NCBI GenBank assembly: GCA_964646495.1
Contig: CAZYEO010000001.1
Span: forward strand, 1 to 64,000
Length of the DNA: 64,000 bases
DNA from: HGM05232 sp964646495
Lineage (GTDB): Bacteria; Bacteroidota; Bacteroidia; Bacteroidales; Muribaculaceae
Direction of reading: 5' to 3'
Every line of letters starts with the position of its first letter. Position 1 is the first letter of the stretch. The translations under genes were made by a program, and so were the position numbers. Below are positions 55,383 through 63,666 of this stretch, piece by piece. The notes under the pieces were generated by a model. It was given only the letters and a program-made list of their open reading frames with translations. It was not told the origin of the DNA and made no database searches.

Positions 55383-55431
55383 TTTTTGAGCAAAATGATA
55401 CTAAAATTTGGATTGTTGTGGAAGTTTGTAT

Positions 55432-55439
55432 TATCTTTG
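55432..55439 (+). promoter_or_regulatory. -7 promoter box of asnA
   Basis: TATCTTTG, an exact TAnnTTTG box, lies 27 bases before the asnA start at 55467. It also rules out the in-frame ATG at 55386 as a start. Confidence 0.6.
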
Positions 55440-55466
55440 CGCACTATCGCATATAAAAAAATAATT

Positions 55467-56501
55467 ATGGCATTGATAATTCCAAAGAAATACAAGCAAA
55501 AGCTACTTCCCGAAACGACGGAAGTGGCTATTAAAGCAATTAAAGACGCCTTTCAAGAACGCATAGCAAAAGCATTGAATCTACGTCGTGTCACAGCTCC
55601 ATTATTTGTGCTTTCGGGCACAGGTCTTAATGATGACTTGAATGGGGTGGAGCATGCGGTAAGTTTTAAGATAAAAGATATGAATGATGCCAACGCTGAG
55701 GTGGTGCATTCTCTTGCCAAATGGAAACGAGCCAAATTGGGATCGTATGGTGTGGCTCCGGGATATGGAATTTACACTGATATGAACGCTATTCGCACAT
55801 TTGAAGAGCTTGATAATCTCCATTCGCTCTATGTAGATCAGTGGGATTGGGAGCAATCGATAAATGCGTGTGATCGTACTCTGGACTATTTGAGATTGAC
55901 TGTCGAAAAAATATATTGTGCGGTTCGTGAAACTGAATGGATGATATATGAACGTTTCCCGCATATTACACCTATTCTTCCTAAAAGGATAAAATTTATA
56001 CATGCCGAGCAATTGCTTCAACAATATCCCGACTTGTCGGCAAAAGATCGTGAAGCTCAAGCTGCCAAAGAACATGGGGCTATTTTTCTCATAGGAATAG
56101 GCAATCCGCTATCCAATGGAGAACCTCATGATGGACGTGCACCTGATTATGATGATTGGAGTACTCCCAATTCTGACGGTTTTGTAGGTCTAAATGGTGA
56201 TATGATATTTTGGAATCCAATTCTCGAATGTCCGTTTGAGTTGTCTTCAATGGGTATTCGTGTAGATGAGGAATCACTTGCATTGCAATTGAAATTGCGT
56301 GGATGCGAAGATCGGAAGCAATATAAGTTTCATAAAGCATTGCTGGCAGGAGAGTTGCCATGTTCTATTGGTGGAGGAATAGGGCAGAGCCGTCTTTGTA
56401 TGTTCCTTTTGCAGAAAGCACATGTGGGCGAAGTGCAAGCCAGTATTTGGCCTGATGATCAGATTGATATTTGTGCTAAGCATGGTATCACGCTAATGTA
56501 G
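55467..56501 (+). CDS. asnA: Aspartate--ammonia ligase (ammonia-dependent asparagine synthetase A)
   Basis: 344 residues from ATG 55467 (MALIIPKKYKQKLLPETTEV), the normal family start. Class-II aminoacyl-tRNA-synthetase-like fold with GLNDDLNGVEHAVSFKIKDM, SLAKWKRAKLGSYGVAPGYG, YTDMNAIR, SLYVDQWDWEQ, IGIGNPLSNGEPHDGRAPDY, DDW and the closing GELPCSIGGGIGQSRLCMFL, LQKAHVGEVQ. It forms asparagine from aspartate, ammonia and ATP via aspartyl-AMP. A single gene next to tRNA-Asp. Confidence 0.97.
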   Translation: MALIIPKKYKQKLLPETTEVAIKAIKDAFQERIAKALNLRRVTAPLFVLSGTGLNDDLNGVEHAVSFKIKDMNDANAEVVHSLAKWKRAKLGSYGVAPGYGIYTDMNAIRTFEELDNLHSLYVDQWDWEQSINACDRTLDYLRLTVEKIYCAVRETEWMIYERFPHITPILPKRIKFIHAEQLLQQYPDLSAKDREAQAAKEHGAIFLIGIGNPLSNGEPHDGRAPDYDDWSTPNSDGFVGLNGDMIFWNPILECPFELSSMGIRVDEESLALQLKLRGCEDRKQYKFHKALLAGELPCSIGGGIGQSRLCMFLLQKAHVGEVQASIWPDDQIDICAKHGITLM

Positions 56502-56689
56502 TTTTAGTTATTAATAGATATGAGGTAGAGGGGAGTTATAATATGGCTTTCCTCTATTTCTTTGTAAATATGGTTGCCAAGTATAGCCTATATTCAGATT
56601 AATGATAGTTGTTTTAAGTTATTATGAGGCTTTTATAATAAATATCGGGGATAAATGCGATTTTTTAGATATATTTTGTGGGTGTAATT

Positions 56690-56719
56690 TTGGAGAATTA
56701 AAAAATAGTAGTATCTTTG
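56690..56719 (+). promoter_or_regulatory. Consensus promoter of tRNA-Asp
   Basis: TTG (56690-56692) and TATCTTTG (56712-56719) are separated by exactly 19 bases, the full Bacteroidota consensus, about 41 bases upstream of the tRNA. Confidence 0.8.
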
Positions 56720-56760
56720 CACTCGCAATCTCAAAAGAGGGATTGTTAAGATTCAAAATT

Positions 56761-56834
56761 GGTGCGGTAGTTCAGTTGGTTAGAATACCTGCCTGTCACG
56801 CAGGGGGTCGCGGGTTCGAGTCCCGTCCGCACCG
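56761..56834 (+). tRNA. tRNA-Asp (anticodon GTC)
   Basis: A 74-base cloverleaf: acceptor GGTGCGG pairs with CCGCACC, the anticodon stem CCTGC/GCAGG closes the loop CTGTCAC with anticodon GTC, and the T-arm holds GGTTCGAGTCC with the stem around it. Discriminator G is at 56834 and CCA is not encoded. The last 12 bases are part of the 100-bp direct repeat, so this gene is the apparent attachment site of the following island. The gene itself remains intact. Confidence 0.97.
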
Positions 56835-56922
56835 CAGTGGAGAGAGAAGATGGACAACTTTACTTGAAAATAGTAAGTTGTCCATCCTTTCTTTGTTTAA
56901 TCCCTATCGAAATTGAGGATAA
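56823..56922. repeat. Left copy (attL-like) of a 100-bp perfect direct repeat
   Basis: 100 bases identical to 60121-60220, same orientation. It starts inside the T-arm of tRNA-Asp, covers its 3' end and terminator hairpin, and ends at GAGGATAA. Flanking bases differ on both sides. Confidence 0.95.
56849..56891 (+). terminator. Terminator of tRNA-Asp
   Basis: GATGGACAACTT (56849-56860) pairs with AAGTTGTCCATC (56875-56886), extended by ACT/AGT with one bulged T, followed by a pyrimidine-rich stretch. A second copy exists within the right repeat (60147-60184). Confidence 0.8.
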
Positions 56923-56957
56923 TTCAAAGATATATTATTTTGATAGATTGAGCAATA

Positions 56958-57851
56958 CTATTTTACACCTTTCAACTCTCTTTCCATAGCTTCTCTACGC
57001 TTTTCAGCTTCCGAAGTAGAGTTGTCAGTTGAAGGTTTTTCTTTTACCCAAGCACCTTTATTTTCGCTATAATAGATTTTCTGTCTTGCTAATGCCTTGC
57101 AATCCGTTTCTGATAGTTCGGTATAATTCCAGTCCGTTCCGTTGTCAGGAGTGCCTAAAAAGTCATTCAAATCAACTTCTATTTCGTTAGCGGGATTGGT
57201 CATTTTCTTTATCAGAGATTCAAAAGGCGATTCTGACGATTTTTCAAATTCTACTTTAAGGGAGACTTCCTCAGTTTTTGGAGACTCTATTTGTACTGGA
57301 GATTGATTTGCTACACGATTGCGAACTTCTACCATTTCTTTGAATGTTACATACTCACACCTAATTTTCCTGATCTTATCTACAAAAATCTGTTTCCCAA
57401 TCCTATCTATATGATCAGAATAGCCAACGCTATATAATTCGCCTTGAGGAACCTCAAATATTAAGGATAACTCTTTCTTGGTCTTGGGATTGATTGTCTC
57501 AGAGAATAACAGTGGATTCAGTCTTGATGTGAAGTTGGTTGAGACATCGTAACGGCAATCGTTATAATCAAACAAACTCAAGTCGTTTTGATACAAGGTT
57601 TGCGGCTCTTTGCTAATATTTTCGATAATGAAGTCCAATTTCATTATTGCACTTCCTTTGGGTAGACTCCATTCCCTATCTAACGTCATTTTCATATTGG
57701 TAAGATGAAAGACTTTAAGGGTCTTATTAGGAGCAACAACCTGTTTCAAGCCATCGGATATATTAATTATTCCCATATTATACAAAACAGAAACACCCAA
57801 CCCTAAAGCAAGACATATAATAATAGCCCAAAGAAGTTTAGTTGATTTCAT
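56958..57851 (-). CDS. Membrane-anchored protein with a DUF4352-like Ig domain (island cargo)
   Basis: 297 residues: one N-terminal membrane helix (LLWAIIICLALGLGVSVLYN), then a beta-sandwich at about 45-160 (LTNMKMTLDREWSLPKGSAI, KLDFIIENISKEPQTLYQND, KTKKELSLIFEVPQGELYSV) that resembles telokin-like DUF4352 domains, and a polar low-complexity C-terminus ending SEAEKRREAMERELKGVK. Function unknown; the domain occurs in surface and lipoprotein-type proteins. Its start is 3 bases after the stop of the preceding DUF4359-like gene, so they form an operon. Confidence 0.7.
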   Translation of the reverse strand: MKSTKLLWAIIICLALGLGVSVLYNMGIINISDGLKQVVAPNKTLKVFHLTNMKMTLDREWSLPKGSAIMKLDFIIENISKEPQTLYQNDLSLFDYNDCRYDVSTNFTSRLNPLLFSETINPKTKKELSLIFEVPQGELYSVGYSDHIDRIGKQIFVDKIRKIRCEYVTFKEMVEVRNRVANQSPVQIESPKTEEVSLKVEFEKSSESPFESLIKKMTNPANEIEVDLNDFLGTPDNGTDWNYTELSETDCKALARQKIYYSENKGAWVKEKPSTDNSTSEAEKRREAMERELKGVK

Positions 57852-57854
57852 ATT

Positions 57855-58334
57855 TTATCTGTTATGAGGATATTTGTCTCGATTGGTATTCATTTCTATG
57901 CCTGAAGAAAATTCATTTTGCTTAGGTTGAGTTTTTAGAGGTGAACTATTTGTTCTATTACCATTCGAAATATTTTCGGAATTATTTGAATCTAAAGCTT
58001 CTTTTATCTTATCCTCTCCTAAAATAAAAACATGATTCAAGATTCCGAAAGAAACAATCTTATTGTTTTCTTGATAAGAAATTTTACCAAGACTGAAAAT
58101 GAAGTAATTATCAGTTGATAAATGGGTCTTAATGAAACCTTCCATGATAAATGAACCCAAACCACCCCATACTATACCAGCAACCCCATCTTTGTCAGTC
58201 TTTTCTCTTACAATATCCGTAAGAAAATTATTAATAGATTCTGAATGCTCCTGCTTATTGGGGCAAGTCAGAGCAAATACGACAATTAAGCTCACAAAAG
58301 ACAAAAATATTAAAAGTTTTTTCATTAATTGCAA
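57855..58334 (-). CDS. Small exported protein resembling DUF4359 (island cargo)
   Basis: 159 residues (start at 58334, or at the ATG 58325 giving MKKLLIFLSFVSLIVVFALT). A hydrophobic N-terminal segment is followed by TCPNKQEHSESINNFL and the conserved-looking STDNYFIFSLGKISYQ and IVSFGILNHVFILGEDKIKE, which match my memory of DUF4359 proteins. The C-terminal 45 residues are polar and asparagine/serine-rich. It is transcribed from a consensus promoter 210 bases upstream, together with the DUF4352-like gene. No function is established. Confidence 0.65.
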   Translation of the reverse strand: MQLMKKLLIFLSFVSLIVVFALTCPNKQEHSESINNFLTDIVREKTDKDGVAGIVWGGLGSFIMEGFIKTHLSTDNYFIFSLGKISYQENNKIVSFGILNHVFILGEDKIKEALDSNNSENISNGNRTNSSPLKTQPKQNEFSSGIEMNTNRDKYPHNR

Positions 58335-58769
58335 TTTTTAGCCTTTGACAACCAACGAAGGTATTATACAAAAAAGAAGTGGGCTGCCGTCCACGCCTAT
58401 CAGGTATCGCCAAACACCTACATATACACGAACAAACAATCCCCCTATACGTGGAGTCATCTGTACCTTGTATATGCCCTTTTAATTTGGCAATTTCGAT
58501 AGGCAAAGGCACTTCTTAAATATGTCCGTTCCGAAGAACAAATACAAAGATAACGAATTTAGATTCGCCACCAATTGTATTACTGGCAAAATATTGCTTA
58601 CACTCCGATAAGGTGGGTTTTAGTTGCTCCAAACTTGTGTTTATTCGTATTCCGCATGGGCTAAGTTAGTTGGCATTGAGCAAAAGACAAAATTCTAATT
58701 AATATTTTCTTAACAAGTCAATTAAAATTTGTACTTTCGTATATCAATACTAAAACACTACATATTAGA
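58335..58769. promoter_or_regulatory. Divergent intergenic region of the island with a consensus promoter
   Basis: 435 bases without a credible gene. On the minus strand TTG (58574-58572) and TATCTTTG (58552-58545) are exactly 19 bases apart, a full promoter for the two envelope genes, and give a leader of about 205 bases that is unusually GC-rich in its middle (58375-58470) and may be structured. On the plus strand TACTTTCG (58732-58739) is a near -7 box for the PIN gene. Short reading frames here are probably not genes. Confidence 0.55.
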
Positions 58770-59975
58770 ATGAAGACTATTTTCTCAGAATATTACCCAA
58801 TAAGCAAAGATGTCATTAATAATGCTTGGGACAAAGGTGTATTTTGCTATGACGCCAATGTTTTATTGAACTTATATAGGTACTCCAATGAAACTCGAAA
58901 TAAAATCTTCGAGAACATTGAATATTTTATAGGCAAAACTATAATGCCATATCAAGCTTGTTATGAGTATCACAAAAATAGAAGAAGCGTTGAGGATAGT
59001 TTATCAAATAGTTACGACGAAATAATAAAGGTTATTGAAAAAACCATTAATTCATTAGAGTCAGGAGACATTACTGGATATAGAAAACATTGTGCTTTAG
59101 ATATTTATAAAGATATAATCAAACCAATAAAATTGACAGCAACAAAGGTAATTAAGAAAATTAATGATATAAAAAGTGATCATCCTTCATTGCTAAATGC
59201 CTCGGAAATACACGAGAAAATCAGCCAACTATTCGATGGTAAAGTCTCAAATAAATTTCTCGAAGATGAACTGAAGAAGATATATACGGAAGGCAAGATT
59301 AGATATGAAAAGAAGATTCCTCCTGGATTTGCAGACTATGATAACAAAAAGAACAAAGGTGAAAATAGCTTGTACGGAGATTTGATTATTTGGAAACACC
59401 TTATCGAAATAAGCAAGAATAAAAATTCAGATATTATTTTTGTTACAGATGATAGAAAAAAAGATTGGTGGGACATTCACCATGGACAAACAAAAGGTGC
59501 GCTACCCGAATTATACAGTGAGTTCAAGGAACTTACATCACATAATATTTTAATATATTCGGTAGAGGACTATATGAAATACGCTCCAGAACATTCAGAG
59601 ATTGCAGTCCCTAAGAAAGTTATTAATGAAATTGAGGAGCTTAGAAAGGTTGACGAACGAAGAAAAGCCTATCTTGATTATGATTCTCTCTCCAAAATAA
59701 CGGAATACATAAATAAGCAAAATAGCGTTTGGGAGAATCTTAATAAACAAAATGAGGTTTTCAAAGCATTGAATAACTATACTACGTTGACTGATTATTC
59801 AAAATCAATCGAAGAGTTCAATAAAACAATACAAAAGATTAACCCCAAGATTGAATATATCGAATTAATTGAAAATATGAATAAATTCAATGCCGGTGAA
59901 ACAATATGGGATAATATAAATTTCAAAAGAAAAAAGGATTTCTTTCATAACGTGGACGAAGATGATAATGAATAA
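58770..59975 (+). CDS. PIN-like domain protein (PIN_8/DUF4935 type nuclease)
   Basis: 401 residues. The N-terminal half (about 1-245) is a PIN-like ribonuclease fold: GVFCYDANVLLNLYRYSNET gives the first catalytic aspartate, QACYEYHKNRRSVEDSLSNS an acidic/basic pair, GDLIIWKHLIE and FVTDDRKKDWWDIHHGQTKG the last acidic residues before a tryptophan-rich end. The C-terminal half is helical and coiled-coil-like, with repeated LNKQNEVFKALNN segments. Such stand-alone PIN_8 proteins are often found in islands and near defence genes. There is no adjacent antitoxin, so a classical VapBC pair is unlikely. Target RNA unknown. Confidence 0.85.
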   Translation: MKTIFSEYYPISKDVINNAWDKGVFCYDANVLLNLYRYSNETRNKIFENIEYFIGKTIMPYQACYEYHKNRRSVEDSLSNSYDEIIKVIEKTINSLESGDITGYRKHCALDIYKDIIKPIKLTATKVIKKINDIKSDHPSLLNASEIHEKISQLFDGKVSNKFLEDELKKIYTEGKIRYEKKIPPGFADYDNKKNKGENSLYGDLIIWKHLIEISKNKNSDIIFVTDDRKKDWWDIHHGQTKGALPELYSEFKELTSHNILIYSVEDYMKYAPEHSEIAVPKKVINEIEELRKVDERRKAYLDYDSLSKITEYINKQNSVWENLNKQNEVFKALNNYTTLTDYSKSIEEFNKTIQKINPKIEYIELIENMNKFNAGETIWDNINFKRKKDFFHNVDEDDNE

Positions 59976-60120
59976 CAAATCAAGGGCCGGTATAAGGGAC
60001 GGAAATTTTGTTTATGATTGACATCCTCACGTTCCTGAATGAAAAATGCAAATCATATAATCACTTCAAAATGATTAAAATATCAGTCAAATAAAGTCAT
60101 TTGATTGCAAAAAGGAGCTA

Positions 60121-60220
60121 CCGTCCGCACCGCAGTGGAGAGAGAAGATGGACAACTTTACTTGAAAATAGTAAGTTGTCCATCCTTTCTTTGTTTAATC
60201 CCTATCGAAATTGAGGATAA
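60121..60220. repeat. Right copy (attR-like) of the 100-bp direct repeat
   Basis: Identical to 56823-56922. It begins with a displaced copy of the last 12 bases of tRNA-Asp (60121-60132) and holds a second copy of the tRNA terminator hairpin. The 145 bases between the PIN gene and this repeat show no gene. Confidence 0.95.
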
Positions 60221-60432
60221 GCCTGAAAAATATTAGCTTGAAAGATAATTAATCGCAATAATTTGCAAGATTTTGAATTATTACCTGTATATTAGCCGTC
60301 CGACATATTTAATCGGTTAATTTGCTTGTTATGAGATTATAAACTGAATAGTTCTGAATACCCATTGCAAGGTTTTCTTGAGCTATTCAGTTTTGGGTTT
60401 TTATTTACGCAAAATATCCTGTATGCTTTGTG
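60221..60432. other. Intergenic region between the island and ald, with a hairpin
   Basis: No gene is seen. AAACTGAATAG (60341-60351) pairs perfectly with CTATTCAGTTT (60383-60393), with an inner CAAG/CTTG pair in the loop. It lies 40 bases after the ald stop and is a plausible terminator for that minus-strand gene, although the T-run is poor. Confidence 0.5.
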
Positions 60433-61539
60433 TTATAATTCGATTTTACTCAATGGTAGATTCCATGCTTTTGCCACTGCCGGGAATACTACTTTTCCTT
60501 CAACGATATTAAGTCCTTGTTCGAGAGCTTTATCCTCTTTGCATGCTTGCCGCCATCCTTTATTGGCTAATTTTATTGCATAAGGAAGTGTGGCATTGTC
60601 GAGTGCTAAAGTAGATGTTTGTGGCACAGCTCCAGGAATATTGGCTACACAATAATGAATCACGCCGTCTATTTCAAATGTTGGATTTGAATGTGTGGTA
60701 GGGTGCGATGTTTCAAAACATCCGCCTTGGTCTATTGCCACATCGACCATTACCGATCCTTTTTGGATGAGTTTCAGCATGTCTCTTGTGATAAGATGAG
60801 GAGCTTTTGCTCCGGGAATGAGTACTGAGCCTACAACTATATCCGTGTCGGGAAGCTCTTCACGTATGTTGTGATCTGATGAGAATAGGGTTGTTATATT
60901 TGGGGGTACAATCTCGGCAATGTATCTGAGTCGAGGCAATGAAATATCTGTGATTACTACGCGAGCTCCCATTCCTGCTGCAATAATTGCAGCGTTATAG
61001 CCCACTACGCCGGCTCCAAGTACCAAAACTTTGGCAGGTTTCACCCCCGGTACTCCACCGATAAGTTTTCCTTTGCCTCCATTTGGTTTTTCGAGAAACA
61101 TTGCTCCAGCTTGTATTGACATTCGTCCTGCTACTTCACTCATCGGGATAAGCAGCGGTAGGGCGTTGTCGGGGGTGCGCACTGTTTCGTATGCCAAGCA
61201 CACAGCTCCGCTTTTGATCATTGCCTTTGTAAGCTCCTCGTCGGATGCGAAATGGAAGTATGTGAAAATGAGTTGATCTTTTTTTATCAGATTATATTCC
61301 TCTTTAATAGGTTCTTTTACCTTCAGAATCATTTCTGCTGTATCATACACATCTTTTATTGATGGGAGAATTGTTGCTCCTGCTTTTTCATATTCACTGT
61401 CTGTAAAACCACTGTTTTCCCCGGCAGTGTGTTGTACATACACGCAATGACCGTTTCTTACAAGTTCGGCAACACCACTTGGAGTTGCAGAAACACGATT
61501 CTCATTGTTTTTAATCTCTTTGGGAATTCCGATTTTCAT
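60433..61539 (-). CDS. ald: Alanine dehydrogenase
   Basis: 368 residues with the AlaDH pattern: MKIGIPKEIKNNENRVSATP, HTAGENSGFTDSEYEKAGA, KVKEPIKEEYNLIKKDQLIF, TYFHFASD, then the NAD fold VLVLGAGVVGYNAAIIAAGMGA and VDVAIDQGGCFETSHPTTHS, HYCVANIPGAVPQTST. It interconverts alanine with pyruvate, ammonium and NADH, and lacks the extra domains of transhydrogenases. Length is normal. It is a single gene in the opposite direction to the sulP gene. Confidence 0.97.
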   Translation of the reverse strand: MKIGIPKEIKNNENRVSATPSGVAELVRNGHCVYVQHTAGENSGFTDSEYEKAGATILPSIKDVYDTAEMILKVKEPIKEEYNLIKKDQLIFTYFHFASDEELTKAMIKSGAVCLAYETVRTPDNALPLLIPMSEVAGRMSIQAGAMFLEKPNGGKGKLIGGVPGVKPAKVLVLGAGVVGYNAAIIAAGMGARVVITDISLPRLRYIAEIVPPNITTLFSSDHNIREELPDTDIVVGSVLIPGAKAPHLITRDMLKLIQKGSVMVDVAIDQGGCFETSHPTTHSNPTFEIDGVIHYCVANIPGAVPQTSTLALDNATLPYAIKLANKGWRQACKEDKALEQGLNIVEGKVVFPAVAKAWNLPLSKIEL

Positions 61540-61741
61540 GTTTTGGTATATTAAGTTATTGAGTAAGTTTTACAGCCGAAATTTACGAAAAGCCACAAAA
61601 AACCTGCTATAAATATTGTAAAATATTTTATAAAAAACATTTATATACTAATGGCAATTCTTTATAATAGTGAAAAATGGACTAAAAAAGGTCTTTAGAA
61701 AATAATATTGTAAAATGTGAATTATATACGCCAGAAATGAG

Positions 61742-61749
61742 TAACTTTG
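61742..61749 (+). promoter_or_regulatory. -7 promoter box of the sulP gene
   Basis: TAACTTTG fits TAnnTTTG and lies about 67 to 97 bases before the two possible start codons. No clear TTG at the right distance. Confidence 0.45.
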
Positions 61750-61845
61750 CACCCTTAAAATCGCATAAATCGAAATGCTTCCTTTTTGTCACATTTCTAA
61801 GGGTTTAGCATGTGAATGATAGATTATAAAATACAAAAAAATTAT

Positions 61846-63558
61846 ATGAATTTAGCTTTTGGATTAAATTTTAAACCGAAAATCATTTCCGAACTCAAAA
61901 ATTACAATTTGAGTAAATTTAAGGATGATATTGTAGCCGGTATAGTAGTAGGAATAGTAGCGTTGCCGCTTGCAATCGCATTTGGTATCGCATCGGGTGT
62001 AACCCCGACAGTAGGACTTATAACAGCTATCATTGGTGGCTTTTTAGTATCGGCTCTTGGGGGGAATAGCGTTCAGATCGGTGGGCCGACGGGTGCATTT
62101 ATAGTTATTGTTTATAACATAATTCAGAATTATGGCCTCACAGGACTTGCTATCGCTACATTTCTTGCGGGAGTGATACTTATTGTATTGGGGGTGTTCA
62201 AATTGGGGACTATAATTAAATTTATTCCATATCCTATTGTAGTAGGATTTACAAGCGGTATTGCTGTTACGATTTTTTCAACTCAAATAGTGGATTTCTT
62301 TGGACTCACAGTTGATAAAGTTCCAAGTGATTTTGTGTCTAAATGGGGTGTGTATTTTGATAACTTCGGTTCGATAAGTTTACTCACTACGATAGTTGGA
62401 GTATTAACCGTGGGGATAATTGTGTGTACGCCATATATTTCAAAGAAACTACCCGGAGCACTTATTGCAATAATTGTAATGACCGGTGCTGTTTATTTTC
62501 TCAATGGCATTGAAGGATTGGGGAGTGTAGAGACTATTGGTGATAGATTCGGTTCGTTGCCAAATAATATTCCATCTCCGCATAGAATAGGGATTAATAT
62601 GGAAACAATCAATCTTCTATTGCCTTCAGCTTTCACAATAGCAGTGCTTGGAGCCATAGAGTCATTACTCTCGGCTACAGTGGCAGATGGTGCTACAGGA
62701 AATAGAACCAATTCCAATACAGAGCTTATAGGGCAAGGAGTGGCAAATATGGTAGTTCCATTCTTCGGGGGTATCCCTGTGACCGGAGCAATAGCCCGCA
62801 CTATGACCAATATAAGTAACGGAGGGAAGACCCCCGTAGCCGGTATTATACATGCAATAGTGCTGCTGTTGATATTCCTATTCCTAATGCCTCTTATTAA
62901 TTATGTACCTATGGCATGCCTTGCCGGAGTGCTTGTGATGGTAGCATATAATATGAGTGGTTGGCGTACCGTAAAGGGGATACTGAAAAATCCTAAGTCG
63001 GATATTTCTGTATTGATAGTTACATTTATTCTTACAGTGCTATTCGACCTCACTATTGCTATAGAGATCGGACTACTGCTTGCTGTGGTATTATTCATAC
63101 GTCGTGTGATGGAAAATACACAGGTGAAAGTGTTTAGCGATCAGATAGACATCGCCGATGGTACAGATTCTTCGAAGCACGAAGTGCTCAATGTGGTTAA
63201 AGGTGTGGAAATATATGAAATCGACGGACCGTTCTTCTTTGGGGTTGCAACTAAATTTGACGAAGTGATGCGTAGTATGGGTGAAAAACCGTTGGTGAGA
63301 ATTATTCGTATGAGAAAAGTCCCTTTTATAGATAGTACAGGGATTCACAATTTGGAAATCCTCATAAAATCATCGAAAAAAGAGGGTATTCCAGTGGTTC
63401 TTTCCGGTGTAAATCCTCATGTTCATAAGGTGCTTAAAAATGCAAAAGTAGAAGAAATGATAGGATCCGACCATATATGCAGTAATATCACGGCAGCTGT
63501 AAAACTTGCCAATTCTTTAGTGGAAAATAAAGAGACATTGAAGCGAGTAAACTGGTAA
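61846..63558 (+). CDS. SulP family inorganic anion transporter with STAS domain
   Basis: 570 residues from ATG 61846 (MNLAFGLNFKPKIISELKNY); an in-frame ATG at 61816 is possible. The SulP membrane domain (14 segments, about 20-420) shows DIVAGIVVGIVALPLAIAFG, QIGGPTGAFIVIVYNIIQNY, and the ESLLSATVADGATG and GIPVTGAIARTMTNISNGGK loops near the substrate site. A cytosolic STAS domain ends the protein (about 440-560; IYEIDGPFFFGVATKF, VPFIDSTGIHNLEILIK). Family members move sulfate, bicarbonate or other anions; the substrate cannot be told from sequence. A terminator follows. Confidence 0.95.
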   Translation: MNLAFGLNFKPKIISELKNYNLSKFKDDIVAGIVVGIVALPLAIAFGIASGVTPTVGLITAIIGGFLVSALGGNSVQIGGPTGAFIVIVYNIIQNYGLTGLAIATFLAGVILIVLGVFKLGTIIKFIPYPIVVGFTSGIAVTIFSTQIVDFFGLTVDKVPSDFVSKWGVYFDNFGSISLLTTIVGVLTVGIIVCTPYISKKLPGALIAIIVMTGAVYFLNGIEGLGSVETIGDRFGSLPNNIPSPHRIGINMETINLLLPSAFTIAVLGAIESLLSATVADGATGNRTNSNTELIGQGVANMVVPFFGGIPVTGAIARTMTNISNGGKTPVAGIIHAIVLLLIFLFLMPLINYVPMACLAGVLVMVAYNMSGWRTVKGILKNPKSDISVLIVTFILTVLFDLTIAIEIGLLLAVVLFIRRVMENTQVKVFSDQIDIADGTDSSKHEVLNVVKGVEIYEIDGPFFFGVATKFDEVMRSMGEKPLVRIIRMRKVPFIDSTGIHNLEILIKSSKKEGIPVVLSGVNPHVHKVLKNAKVEEMIGSDHICSNITAAVKLANSLVENKETLKRVNW

Positions 63559-63579
63559 ATAGATATAAATAAAATATTT

Positions 63580-63632
63580 AAACGGCTCGATAAAGGTTAA
63601 ATAACCTATTGTCGAGTCGTTTTCTTTCTATA
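63580..63632 (+). terminator. Intrinsic terminator of the sulP gene
   Basis: AACGGCTCGATAAAGGTT pairs with AACCTATTGTCGAGTCGTT (small mismatches), followed by TTTCTTTC. A near-consensus -7 box TATCTTTA at 63631-63638 just after it probably serves surE. Confidence 0.75.
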
Positions 63633-63666
63633 TCTTTACGGGGATAAAAATAATACAGGATAATTT

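Larger units (their letters stand above)
56823..60220. mobile_element. 3.4-kb genomic island in tRNA-Asp without integrase
   Basis: The island lies between two perfect 100-bp direct repeats, the left one including the tRNA-Asp 3' end. It holds two minus-strand small envelope protein genes and one divergent PIN-like nuclease gene, with AT-rich, differently styled codons. No integrase, transposase or relaxase frame is seen. Site and repeats fit integration by a tyrosine recombinase acting in trans, or the remains of a larger element; this is inference. Confidence 0.75.

Noticed and set aside
56602..56916. 104-codon plus-strand frame running through tRNA-Asp
   Set aside because: It spans the tRNA gene, its promoter and its terminator; not a plausible protein gene.
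58255..58512. 85-codon minus-strand frame in the island intergenic region
   Set aside because: It overlaps the leader and start of the DUF4359-like gene and shows no recognisable motif or suitable start context; kept as leader sequence.
58770..59975. VapC-type toxin of a toxin-antitoxin pair
   Set aside because: At 401 residues it is far longer than VapC (about 130), and there is no small antitoxin gene next to it.
60000..60120. Possible IS200/IS605 end (sequence around GACATCCTCACG)
   Set aside because: No TnpA/TnpB remnant or matching second end could be seen; too short to support.
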